DNA of 64,000 bases from Limosilactobacillus antri DSM 16041 (GTDB lineage: Bacteria > Bacillota > Bacilli > Lactobacillales > Lactobacillaceae): the NCBI RefSeq assembly GCF_000160835.1, contig NZ_GG700733.1:341412-405411 (forward strand). The letters run 5' to 3'. The notes under the pieces are model-generated. The model did not search any database, was not told the DNA's origin, and saw only the letters and a list, made by a program, of their open reading frames with translations. Made by a program: the position numbers and the translations under genes. Shown here one piece after another: positions 17,784 to 26,545 of this stretch. Position 1 is the stretch's first letter. Every line of letters begins with the position of its first letter.

Positions 17784-19406
17784 GGGAACGATTCCTTTCG
17801 GTAAGATTGATCAGGGCTATTACAATTCCAGCAACGATTAGGCAAATTAAAATAATAAAACAGGCAATTACTGAGGCTACTTGGTACTCGTTTTGCTGGA
17901 CCACGTCGAACATAACCAGGGTAAGCAATTCTTGCCCTGGATGAACCAAGAAGATGATCGAACCGATGGTAGTCATGGTACTGATGAAACCATTTAAGAA
18001 TGTGAGGGCAAATCCCCGTTTGGTTAAGGGGAAAAAGACGTCCCGCCATTCCGCAATTGTGGAACCACCAAGATCGTAAATACTTTTAAAGTAGGTTGTC
18101 GGCACCTGGGTGACCACCGCATTTGCTGCCTTGGTGGCAAATGCAACCTGCTTAAATATCAAGTTGATGATTACAATCGTTGCAGTACCAGTCAGAATAA
18201 GGGGCTTAGTGGAAAACGCGTATAGGTACCCTAAGCCAAAAAATGTGCCGGGCAGGATATATGGCAGGGTCCCAACCATTTCTAACAGTTTCATCAGCTG
18301 CGAATGGTGTACTTGGTGATAATAAACAATCAGGAAACTAATTAGGCTACCGAGAAAGCCGGCAATGATACTATAGCCAATTGTTCGGCCGATAATTTCT
18401 GGGCTGATGAAGAAGGCCGTTTGTTCGATTGGTCCAAGCGAAAAGTAATAATGTCCCCATCGCTGTTCTGTAATCGCATTGAGAAAAATTGACCCATACT
18501 GGAGGACTAATACTAGGTAGAAGATAACTGACACTAACGTTGAGCTGTACCAGAGAAGGCCTCTTTTAGGGAGGATAAGTTCTCGCTGATTATCAACCAG
18601 GCCGTGCTGTAGCATAGTCAATGAACGGTTGTAGTGGATATAAATAAAGAAGCCAATGATTGCAGGAATTGCCAAAGTAATGTTAATCAGGGCCGCCAGG
18701 TGTAGGTTCCCCATGCTTATCATTGCGTAGTAACCAGCACTAGCTAAGACTTGGTAGCTGCCACCAATAATAGTTGGTGTTTGAAAATCCGCTAAACTAC
18801 GGATAAAGCTAACCAGTGCGACAACCATTATTCCTGGCTTGATGGCTGGTATAATGACGTCGAGGAGGATGCGGGTTGGAGTCGCACCAAGGGAACGGGC
18901 ACTATTGATCAGACCAGGATTGATCCTTTGCGTAATGCTAATCAGCAGGAGGGCATTGAGCGAGGAAAAACTCACGGTCTGCATGAGGATAATTCCTTGT
19001 GGCCCGTAGGGGTTAAACGCTAGGTGCAGTAAGTCATAAGTGATTAATCCCCGGCGACCAAATAAGTTAATGTACGCTAACGAGGTAACAAAAGGTGGCG
19101 AAACCATTGTTACTAGTAAAGTTAACCGCAAGCTCCGTCGCCAAAATGGTTTTAAGAACGTTTGCATGATGTTTAAAGCTAACGTGGTAATGAGGGAAAA
19201 CAGTGTTGTGGTACTCGCAACGAACAGGGAGTGCCCCAGCAGGGTAACATTATGCCGAATAAATAATATATAATGAGTTCCCCCTTTACCAGGGCCTGAA
19301 AGAGGATGGCGGCATAGGGGTAGAAGATGAATGTAAGAATTGCCAGCAAAACCATTAGGTAGGTGGTTACATAGGCTAGCCGATTAGTGACACGTCGGGC
19401 GCGCAT
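17773..19406 (-). pseudogene. Two-domain ABC permease with 1-base frameshift
   Basis: The gene reads in one frame from ATG 19406 (GGAG upstream) through ...FQALVKG, then must shift at the five-C tract 19280-19284 to continue as GTHYILFIRHNVTLLGHSLF into the long downstream frame that ends at 17773. One extra base in that tract would restore about 545 residues, the normal size of FbpB-like permeases with two fused 6-helix units. Both EAA-like loops are present (NSARSLGATPTRILLDVIIP and SIYDLGGSTIAEWRDVFFPL). As written the protein is broken near residue 42, but an internal ATG at 19167 leaves 464 residues open. It could be a sequencing error, a phase-variable tract or a real mutation. Confidence 0.85.
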
Positions 19407-19434
19407 TAGGTAGTCACTCCATTTCAAGCTATAT

Positions 19435-19465
19435 CAAAAAAATGAGACGTGATTAGGTAATCGCG
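19435..19465 (-). terminator. Intra-operon partial terminator
   Basis: CGCGATTA/TAATCACG forms a hairpin with one mismatch, followed by CTCATTTTTTT on the minus strand. It lies between the binding-protein and permease genes and would keep the binding protein in excess. Confidence 0.6.
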
Positions 19466-19477
19466 CCCCACGAGTTA

Positions 19478-20524
19478 TTATTTGTTACCAACCATTTTAG
19501 TCCACTTGTTCAGAATGGATTGACGATCGCTGCCGAAAGTGGTCAGGTTTTCTTTGATCAGGTCGGACTTCTTTAATCCTAAATTGAGACCCTTGACCCC
19601 GGGCATGATAATTTGGTCAGTGTCTTTGCCATCAATTTTAGCCAATTCTTTCATATTTGCTGGTTCAAGCATGAAGTTGATAAATGACCTGGCGACTTTC
19701 TGATCAGGAGCGTTCCTGAAAATTGCCACACCTTCTGGAACCCACGGAACACCGTCTGATGGGTAAATTACCTTTAGGTCATTCTGTTGGGCAGTCTTGA
19801 ATGCCATTTGGTCAACAGGAATTAGTCCGATGGCAAATTCACCAGAAGTGACTTTCTCTTGGGGATCCTTCCCCCGTTTACTATAGAAGGAGATGTTATT
19901 GTTTACTTTCTTCCAGTAGTTCCAGCCAGCATTATTACCCTTTTGGTCCAGGAGCCCCTTTACGATGGCATATGATGTTCCAGACACCGCTGGGTCACTC
20001 ATTATAATTTCGCCCTTGTATTCTGGTTTAGTCAGGTCATTCCAACTTGTTGGCATGGCAAGCTTTTTGTCTTTCAAAACCTTCTTGTTGACGACAAGGC
20101 CACCGACGGTTAGGCCCTTTGATAACCAGTAGCCATCCGGATCCCGGTACTGCTTACTAATTTTATTTACTGATGAGGAATTATCTTTAGCCAACAAGTG
20201 GTCGCTTTTGGCTTGCATAAAGGCGTCAATGCCGCCGCCAAACCATAAGTCAGCCATTGGTTTAGCACTTTTATCAGCTTTCATTCTTGCTAGAACTTCT
20301 CCAGAAGACATTGACATAAATTCTACTTTAGCCCCGGTCTGTTTACTAAACTTGTTAAAAAGTGGTTTGTAAGCATCAGAGGTTGTGACGACCTTTAGTG
20401 TTTTCCCTTTGAATTGCCGACTATTAGCACTAGCCTGCTTGGCATGCTGAAAGCCGTAGCCAATCACAACTCCCAGTCCCAGTACGGTTAAGATGGCAAA
20501 ACAAAGCTGCCTAAATTTTTTCAT
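19478..20524 (-). CDS. ABC importer substrate-binding protein (Fe3+/phosphonate type)
   Basis: 348 residues from ATG 20524, preceded by AAGGAAG. The frame stays open upstream to 20671, but that part runs across the promoter region. A signal segment (KKFRQLCFAILTVLGLGVVIGYGF) has no lipobox Cys, so the protein is either anchored by an uncleaved helix or secreted. The mature part has the bacterial binding-protein fold of the FbpA/AEP class: LKVVTTSDAYKPLFNKFSKQTGAKVEF, WFGGGIDAFMQA, EYKGEIIMSDPAVSGTSY, PVDQMAF. The ligand is not identifiable. A perfect cre site upstream points to carbon regulation rather than iron. Confidence 0.9.
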   Translation of the reverse strand: MKKFRQLCFAILTVLGLGVVIGYGFQHAKQASANSRQFKGKTLKVVTTSDAYKPLFNKFSKQTGAKVEFMSMSSGEVLARMKADKSAKPMADLWFGGGIDAFMQAKSDHLLAKDNSSSVNKISKQYRDPDGYWLSKGLTVGGLVVNKKVLKDKKLAMPTSWNDLTKPEYKGEIIMSDPAVSGTSYAIVKGLLDQKGNNAGWNYWKKVNNNISFYSKRGKDPQEKVTSGEFAIGLIPVDQMAFKTAQQNDLKVIYPSDGVPWVPEGVAIFRNAPDQKVARSFINFMLEPANMKELAKIDGKDTDQIIMPGVKGLNLGLKKSDLIKENLTTFGSDRQSILNKWTKMVGNK

Positions 20525-20616
20525 AAATACACTTCTTCCTTGACTATGTGAAAATAATAACCAATACAAGAATACCACCGATTGATAATTTAATAAATGT
20601 TGATAGACAAAATAAT

Positions 20617-20630
20617 GAAAGCGGTTACAA
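20617..20630 (+). promoter_or_regulatory. cre site (CcpA operator)
   Basis: TGAAAGCGGTTACA fits every position of the cre consensus TGWAANCGNTNWCA. It lies 93 bases upstream of the binding-protein start, next to the probable promoter and right beside the terminator of the neighbouring pepD gene. CcpA binding here would repress the importer operon when a preferred sugar is present. Confidence 0.75.
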
Positions 20631-20677
20631 AAAAGCAGTAATTGATTAACAGTGTTATCGCTGCTAATCAATTACTG
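20630..20677 (-). terminator. Intrinsic terminator after first pepD
   Basis: AGTAATTGATTA and TAATCAATTACT pair perfectly, followed by GCTTTTTT on the minus strand. Confidence 0.9.
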
Positions 20678-20700
20678 TTCTTGACGTACGCGCTGACCAA

Positions 20701-22128
20701 TTAAAGGTTATCGCCCTTTTCATATTGGAAGAGTGAATTCTGGAGCGAATCATTAATTAGCTCATGAATAATGTTCTTGGACATTTTAGTAATGTGGTCA
20801 GCAGTTTCAATATTGGACTTAGTTAAGAAGGCAGTTAATTCTGTACCGTCATAATCATCAGCTTTGGCATCTGTTGCCGCAATCCGCCCGAGCCCATAGG
20901 ACAGGACCTGGCTCCGATAGGTGTTAATTTTGTTGATGAATTGATGGTAACGAGGCTCCGTGATTACCTGCATCAGTTTGTACATCCAGTAGGCACTGTC
21001 AGGAGAGTAATTCTTGCCAGCAACCTTGTAGTTGGCAGGGGTATCGTTAGCATTGGCAAAGAATGGAACGTATGGGCTAAACGCATGGAAGCCAAGGTTA
21101 ACCCACTGAATGGCCGCATACTTGGCTGGTACACCATTGCGAATCTGCAGAACGCTGGAATTTTGGTTTCGGTCTAAGGCCAATGGTCGGAATAATTTCC
21201 GCTCTCGGTCACCGCTGGCGTAGGAGCCCATTGGGTCATACTTGGTTTCCTGATAGTGGCTGCTTAAAAAGTTTTGAACATCCTGGACACTCAGCAGGTG
21301 GTCTGGACGCTGGCAGAATGGAATATGAGAGCTGGTCGGTTCTTGCTTAACTGAAGGGGTGAACATCTTCTGGCCGTACCAGGCTCGCGGGAAGTTGTAG
21401 TAAGCGTCACCTTCGTCGTGGGTACCAAAGATATCTCGGTAGTTAAAGTGGCCTGGGTCGGCATTAAGGTGGTATTTGTCAACAAACTCTCTGATCCCGG
21501 GAGCATACATAAAGTTATCCGGATCGTCGAAATCAACTTCTTCGATACAGGCAATGTTTGGAGCAATAGCATAGCAGTCATCCGGGATTCGCATGGCTAC
21601 CCATTGGTGCCCACCTTCCATTTCCATGTACCAAACCTCGTCTTTATCCGCAAATGCCATTCCGTTTGATTCACCGGTACCGTACTTTTCAATCATCTTC
21701 CCGAGCATTTTGACACCTTCGCGGGCATTCTTGATAAATGGTAGGACCAAGTAAACCATACATTCTTCATCTAGGCCGTTTGGCACTAGTGGATCGTAAG
21801 CAAGTACTCGTTCATTAGTGGTTTCCGTCTGGCACCCCGTCATGGAAACGTTGTATTCATTAATTCCCTGTTGATCCCAGCGACCATAGCCCTTAACGCC
21901 AACGGCGCAGGATGTGAAGCGACAGCCTTGACCATGTAAATCACATTCGAAACCGTTGTAATCAGAAACATAATGCTCACCATCGTAATTCTTGGCAGGG
22001 AAAACCCGGTATGTGATGGGGTTAATTCCGTTATACCAGTCCTCGTCCCGTGCGACCATGGTCGAACCATCAACACTGGCTTTCTTTCCCACAAGAATTC
22101 CTGTGCATGCGTTAATAAATGGTTTCAT
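20701..22128 (-). CDS. pepD: C69-family dipeptidase PepD
   Basis: 475 residues. The catalytic Cys is at position 8 (NACTGILVGKKASVDGSTMVARDED), so activation would need removal of seven residues. Other conserved blocks are CMVYLVLPFIKNAREGVKMLG, YGTGESNGM and EVWYMEMEGGHQWVA. The enzyme is an N-terminal nucleophile dipeptidase that cleaves imported dipeptides with broad specificity. It is transcribed separately from its paralogue 150 bases upstream, with terminators on both sides. It has moderate AT-rich codon use like its neighbours. Confidence 0.92.
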   Translation of the reverse strand: MKPFINACTGILVGKKASVDGSTMVARDEDWYNGINPITYRVFPAKNYDGEHYVSDYNGFECDLHGQGCRFTSCAVGVKGYGRWDQQGINEYNVSMTGCQTETTNERVLAYDPLVPNGLDEECMVYLVLPFIKNAREGVKMLGKMIEKYGTGESNGMAFADKDEVWYMEMEGGHQWVAMRIPDDCYAIAPNIACIEEVDFDDPDNFMYAPGIREFVDKYHLNADPGHFNYRDIFGTHDEGDAYYNFPRAWYGQKMFTPSVKQEPTSSHIPFCQRPDHLLSVQDVQNFLSSHYQETKYDPMGSYASGDRERKLFRPLALDRNQNSSVLQIRNGVPAKYAAIQWVNLGFHAFSPYVPFFANANDTPANYKVAGKNYSPDSAYWMYKLMQVITEPRYHQFINKINTYRSQVLSYGLGRIAATDAKADDYDGTELTAFLTKSNIETADHITKMSKNIIHELINDSLQNSLFQYEKGDNL

Positions 22129-22219
22129 ACGACGGACCTCCTCAAATGATTAAGTGAAAAATAATACAAACCACACTTTCACTGTAGTAGTTTTATGATC
22201 CTTTGTAAAGCGCTTCCTT

Positions 22220-22270
22220 TAAAAAATACTGAGCAACAAATTGCCCGAAACGAGCTTCGTTGCTCAGTAT
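22220..22270 (-). terminator. Intrinsic terminator after second pepD
   Basis: ATACTGAGCAAC pairs with GTTGCTCAGTAT, followed by TTTTTTAAAGG on the minus strand. Confidence 0.9.
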
Positions 22271-22279
22271 AAATCATGT

Positions 22280-23677
22280 TTAGAAGTTTAACCGAATCTG
22301 TAACGAGCCGGTTTCTACCATGTCCCCAAGACATTTCATAGCGTGGTTGTAAGCTGTCGTCGCAATTTGCTGGTTGGCCGCTTCTAGTCTGGTGGTTAAT
22401 TCTTTGCCAGAAAGTCCGGCAGCCTCCTCATCAGTTAGCATGATGACGTGACGACCGTCTCCGAGCGTGTTTTGCTTCAGTGCTTCAATTGTGTAGTTAT
22501 AACGTTTCGGGTGGTCATCCGCAATGGTTGTAATAGTGTGGATTAACCAGTACATATTATTAATATCAAATTTCGGCTTGGTATCCCGATACTGTGCTGG
22601 CGTGTCCAGCACATTGGTGTAGAAAGGCGCAATCCCGTTATAGGCGTTCGGACCGAATGCCAGCCAGCAAATACCAGCAATCTTGGCTGGGACGTCGTTA
22701 CGAATCTGGAGGATGTGCAACTCCTGGTTACGCTGAAAACCAATTGGCCGGAAAGCGTGCCGTTCAGCATCCGAGCCCCGGTCGCTGTAAGGATCATAAG
22801 GCGTGTGCTGGTAGCGAGAACTCAGGGCGTACTTGACATCTTCAATTGTCAATAAATGTTCTGGCTTTTTAGCAAATGGCAAGTCAGGATTATCAGGTTG
22901 TTCAATATCACTTGGATTGAACAGCTTTTGGATATACCACTGCCGGGGAATGTTATAGGCGTAGTCAGAGTCGTTATGACTGCCGAAGATGTGCCGGAGA
23001 TTATAGCTGCCGTCACCGTCAATATTGAGGTGGTGATCAATAATTAATTGTTCCAGATCAGCCGAAGCCAGTGTGTCAGCTGCTTTAAAGTCAAAGTCGG
23101 TGATACTAAACCAATTTGGTGCAACTACGTAAGAGTCATCGGGGACCCGTTTAGCCGCCCAGTGGTGACCGCCAATGGTTTCCATGTACCAAATATCATC
23201 TCGATCAGAGAAAATGACACCATTGGATTCGTAGGTCCCATACTTTTCTAAATAGCTTCCCAGCAGCTTGACTCCTTCCTTAGCAGAGTGAATGTAGGGG
23301 AGGACAATTGTGACGAAGTCTTCTTCACCAATCCCCTTTTTCACCAGTGGGTCAACCCCCAAGATTCGGGAGTTAGTGGTGCTAGTTTCAGTGGCGGACA
23401 TTGCAACGTTTGCGTCGTTGATGCCTCCTTCTCCCCAGATCCCAGTTTTCTTTTCCATCGATTCAATTTCTGGTAAAGCAGTATAGCGCTGTGGAGAGTT
23501 AGGTAGTTCAACCTGACATTTGGCATTTACAGACCGATAATGTTGCGGTTGCTTATCAGGGGTCATTACAACGAAACGTTTGGGGTTAAAGGCGTGGAAG
23601 TAGTCTTCATTGCGTGCAATCATCGTGGATCCATCTGCAGTGGCCTTTTTACCAACCAAAAGTGTAGTACATGGCAT
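22280..23677 (-). CDS. pepD: C69-family dipeptidase PepD, second copy
   Basis: 465 residues. The catalytic Cys is at position 3 (MPCTTLLVGKKATADGSTMIARNEDYF), so removal of Met-Pro alone would expose the nucleophile. It shares the blocks TIVLPYIHSAKEGVKLLG, YGTYESNGVIFSDRDDIWYMETIGGHHWAA and LLTIEDVKYALSSRYQHTPYDP with the adjacent paralogue, but the two are clearly diverged in sequence. It is therefore an old tandem duplication, or two separate lineages. It has its own promoter (TTGAGA-17-TACAAT) and an AAGGAGGAG site. Confidence 0.92.
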   Translation of the reverse strand: MPCTTLLVGKKATADGSTMIARNEDYFHAFNPKRFVVMTPDKQPQHYRSVNAKCQVELPNSPQRYTALPEIESMEKKTGIWGEGGINDANVAMSATETSTTNSRILGVDPLVKKGIGEEDFVTIVLPYIHSAKEGVKLLGSYLEKYGTYESNGVIFSDRDDIWYMETIGGHHWAAKRVPDDSYVVAPNWFSITDFDFKAADTLASADLEQLIIDHHLNIDGDGSYNLRHIFGSHNDSDYAYNIPRQWYIQKLFNPSDIEQPDNPDLPFAKKPEHLLTIEDVKYALSSRYQHTPYDPYSDRGSDAERHAFRPIGFQRNQELHILQIRNDVPAKIAGICWLAFGPNAYNGIAPFYTNVLDTPAQYRDTKPKFDINNMYWLIHTITTIADDHPKRYNYTIEALKQNTLGDGRHVIMLTDEEAAGLSGKELTTRLEAANQQIATTAYNHAMKCLGDMVETGSLQIRLNF

Positions 23678-23709
23678 AACAATCTCCTCCTTAAATAGGT
23701 TACAAGCTT

Positions 23710-23738
23710 ATTGTAAGCCAAAGAAAAGGCTTTCTCAA
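23710..23738 (-). promoter_or_regulatory. Promoter of second pepD
   Basis: On the minus strand TTGAGA (23733-23738) and TACAAT (23710-23715) are separated by 17 bases, 33 bases before the ATG. Confidence 0.7.
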
Positions 23739-23842
23739 ATCGAACACAGGATTATTAGCCGGGTTAATTGGAGGTGAAAAGACAGCAAAAATTGTGATTA
23801 ATTCCCAAGCGCTTGCTGTTGGCGCCGTATAGTCGGTCTTTT

Positions 23843-23888
23843 AAAATACAAAAAGCCTTCATACGGCTAAACCCGATATGAAGGCCTT
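23843..23888 (-). terminator. Intrinsic terminator after ltaS
   Basis: AAGGCCTTCATATC pairs with GTATGAAGGCTT, followed by TTTTGTATTTT on the minus strand. Confidence 0.9.
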
Positions 23889-23891
23889 CCT

Positions 23892-26024
23892 TTACTTATT
23901 ATTCGCATCCGGATTAGTAATCTTAATCCGGTTGGAATCGGTTGAAGAATGGTTTTGCTCAGGTGCATCGGTACTGTAATCGTTGACCGTTGACCGGTTA
24001 TGGTTTTGACTGAAAATACTGGTTGATTTGTTGCCCTTCTTCTTTTCAATCCGTTGGGCACGCTTCAAACCGTTGGAGTAGTTGTAGTCCGCTGGGTTAA
24101 CGGCCTTAAAGCCCTTCGGATGGTAGAAACGAAGAAGGTTTTTCTCATTTAATGAGTCCGAGAGACTTAGCTCTTGGTTAACCAAGTCCCGGGCTCGCTG
24201 CATTTGCTGGCGCTGCTTCTTAGTCAGCTTGGCTTCCTTTCCGGTCCGATTATTATAAATCGTCCCGTTAATGCTGGTAAAACGCGGCGTTATAAAATCG
24301 CGGTTGCGGAAAGCCACGGTCTGGCTGTGCTCCTTGGAGAACAGGTCCGTCCCAAACTGGATATACCGTTTAGAACTAACGCCCAGCAGGTGGAGCAGGG
24401 TCGGCAAAACGTCCACTTCACCCCCGTAAGTGTGCGAAATGTAACCATGGCCACCGGAATTAGGAATTACGAACATCAGTGGCACCCGCTGGAGCTGCGT
24501 ATTATCAAAATCGGTCCAGTTATCCGCGTTTTTCCCGAGGACACTGGCCAATGACGGGTTTTCGCTATTGGAAATTCCGTAGTGGTCGCCATAAATCATA
24601 ATAATTGAGTGGTCATAGACACCGGTCTTTTTCAGGTAATTGAAAAATTCGGCGAGCGACTGGTCAAGGTAGTGGGCCGTCACGAAGTAATTATCGACGT
24701 TGGAATCCCCCGTATTAGTAGTTTGGAAGTTCGGGTCCTTATCCTCGTCATCCAGGTCATACGGGAAGTGGTTGGTAACGGTAATGAACTTGGCGTAGAA
24801 CGGCTGTTGCAGGTTTTGCAGGTACTTAACGGAGTCCTTAAAGAGCAGCTTATCTTTCAGGCCGTAGCCGGTCGCCTTGTCCCCCGAGGTGTCATAGTAG
24901 CTGGCATCAAAGAAGTACTGGTAGCCGAGGTTCTTATAAACGTTATTGCGGTTCCAGAAACTAGCAACGTTCCCGTGGAAGACCGCACTGGTGTAGCCGG
25001 CCCGCTGGTTTAAAATCGCTGGGGCCGCCTGGAAGGTGTTGTCACTCCCAAGGGTAGCAAAGAGGGAACCTTGGGGCAGCCCGAAGGTTGACGTTTCCAG
25101 CATATTTTCCGCATCACTGGTCTTTCCCTGGCCAACCTGGTGGAAGAAATTATCGAAGGCGTAGGTGTCCTTGCTATGGTAGAGGGAATTCAAGAATGGG
25201 GTGACTTCCTGATCGTTAACCTTCTTATCAACCAGGAACTGCTGGAAACTTTCCAGGTGGATAATGATCACGTTTCGTCCCTTGGCAATCCCGTACATCT
25301 GGGGATCAGGCTTGGCATAGTGTTTATCAGTAAATTCCTTAACCTTATCCAGTTCGGACTTGGTGGCACTCTGCCGCATCTCGTGAATGTGCTGTGACTT
25401 AACCAGGTCGTAGCCAGTGAAGGTATCGATCCCCAGGTACTTGACGATGTAATTGCGGTCAAAGGTCCGTCCCAGCAGCTGCGGCCGGTCCATCTCCGCC
25501 AGGGAGAGGTTGACCCCAAACAGGACCAGCGACATGGACGTAAAGGCAAAGGCCAGGCGGGTCCCAATGGCGCGGCGGTCAAAGCGGATAACCCGGAGCA
25601 GCATGAGGACAACAATTACTACAATATCCAGCCAGTAAAAAACGTCGTGGAGATTAGTCAGGGCTAGCGAGCTACCACTCAGCCCCTGGTTAACCTTGGA
25701 ATAACCGGTCATCGTGGCAATCGTCATGAAGTCGGTAAATTCACGGTAGTAGATCACGTTTAAGTAGAGCAGGAGGGTGTTGGCAATCGCAAGTCCCATG
25801 ATGACGGGATAGAAAAAGCGCGCCCGCTTGAAATAAAATGCAATACTATAGATTAGCGCCGTCGTGGCCAGTGGGTTAAAGATCAGAATGATGTACTGAA
25901 AAATATTGCTGGCCCCGAGGTTGAAATCGGTAAAGTAAGCAAACAGGGTTTTAAACCAAAAAAGGACAACTAGCAGGGTAAAGAACCCAATCCTAGTGTC
26001 CACGAATTTGCTTAATTTTTTCAT
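23892..26024 (-). CDS. ltaS: Lipoteichoic acid synthase family protein
   Basis: 710 residues. Five N-terminal membrane helices lie within about residues 13-175, then an extracellular alkaline-phosphatase/sulfatase-fold domain. Visible active-site elements are HLESFQ (metal Glu at about 258), VGQGKTSDAENM (nucleophile Thr at about 302) and IYGDHYGIS (metal Asp and His). It polymerises glycerol-phosphate from phosphatidylglycerol onto a glycolipid anchor. The Ser/Asn/Thr-rich, charged tail after about 640 (KKKGNKSTSIFSQNHNRST) is longer than in basic LtaS. It appears monocistronic. Confidence 0.93.
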   Translation of the reverse strand: MKKLSKFVDTRIGFFTLLVVLFWFKTLFAYFTDFNLGASNIFQYIILIFNPLATTALIYSIAFYFKRARFFYPVIMGLAIANTLLLYLNVIYYREFTDFMTIATMTGYSKVNQGLSGSSLALTNLHDVFYWLDIVVIVVLMLLRVIRFDRRAIGTRLAFAFTSMSLVLFGVNLSLAEMDRPQLLGRTFDRNYIVKYLGIDTFTGYDLVKSQHIHEMRQSATKSELDKVKEFTDKHYAKPDPQMYGIAKGRNVIIIHLESFQQFLVDKKVNDQEVTPFLNSLYHSKDTYAFDNFFHQVGQGKTSDAENMLETSTFGLPQGSLFATLGSDNTFQAAPAILNQRAGYTSAVFHGNVASFWNRNNVYKNLGYQYFFDASYYDTSGDKATGYGLKDKLLFKDSVKYLQNLQQPFYAKFITVTNHFPYDLDDEDKDPNFQTTNTGDSNVDNYFVTAHYLDQSLAEFFNYLKKTGVYDHSIIMIYGDHYGISNSENPSLASVLGKNADNWTDFDNTQLQRVPLMFVIPNSGGHGYISHTYGGEVDVLPTLLHLLGVSSKRYIQFGTDLFSKEHSQTVAFRNRDFITPRFTSINGTIYNNRTGKEAKLTKKQRQQMQRARDLVNQELSLSDSLNEKNLLRFYHPKGFKAVNPADYNYSNGLKRAQRIEKKKGNKSTSIFSQNHNRSTVNDYSTDAPEQNHSSTDSNRIKITNPDANNK

Positions 26025-26133
26025 TAAGAATGTTCCTCACAATCGATTGGGTAGTAACTAATTTTAGTAAATCAGAACTATTTTATCACAGATTGCGGGT
26101 AACCAATTGCTGAGCATCAATCATTGCTAAATC

Positions 26134-26400
26134 TTAATGGTTTGTTGCTGGGACCGGCGCTGGTTCGCTTAGCCAGTCATAATGGAAAAGCCGTTTCAGC
26201 TGCCGGTTGACGGGAATCCAAATCCCTGCTCGCCAAATATCTTTTAATGAGGCCAGCATTGTTTGATCCTGCCGGTAGTTGCTGGGGAGGGGAATGCGGA
26301 GGGTCTGACCATCTTCGGTCACCACTTTCACCGTTTTGCCGCTGACTGCGACAATTCTGGCAGCCACTATTTCAGGTTGACTAGTATCTTTTAATGTCAT
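26134..26400 (-). CDS. Small hypothetical protein
   Basis: 88 residues from ATG 26400, seven bases after GGAAGG; the ATG six bases earlier sits too close to that site. Residues about 10-40 look like a small beta domain (IVAARIVAVSGKTVKVVTEDGQTLRIPLP), then an amphipathic part with aromatic residues (DIWRAGIWIPV ... LFHYDWLSE). There is no membrane helix or signal peptide. I do not recognise a family. It lies alone between ltaS and a phosphatase gene on the other strand. A clean ribosome site and protein-like composition support it being real. Confidence 0.6.
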   Translation of the reverse strand: MTLKDTSQPEIVAARIVAVSGKTVKVVTEDGQTLRIPLPSNYRQDQTMLASLKDIWRAGIWIPVNRQLKRLFHYDWLSEPAPVPATNH

Positions 26401-26545
26401 ATTCATTCCTTCCTTCTATGCTTCATAGTCTACGGGCAAAATGTGAACAAACTATGTTTAAAGCCCTAAGTCCACCCTAAGTTCGCTATGATTCCTGTCT
26501 TGAAAGCGGTACAATGGTTGCAACGACAAACATGGAGGCATTACT

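Noticed and set aside
17773..19167. A complete 464-residue permease starting at ATG 19167
   Set aside because: No ribosome site at that ATG, and the missing N-terminal helix is encoded just upstream in another frame.
22204..22217. cre-like palindrome around AAAGCGCTT upstream of pepD
   Set aside because: Several conserved positions differ from the consensus; too weak to call.
23801..23822. cre-like CCAAGCGCTTGC upstream of second pepD
   Set aside because: Poor match outside the AAGCGCTT core, and far from the promoter.
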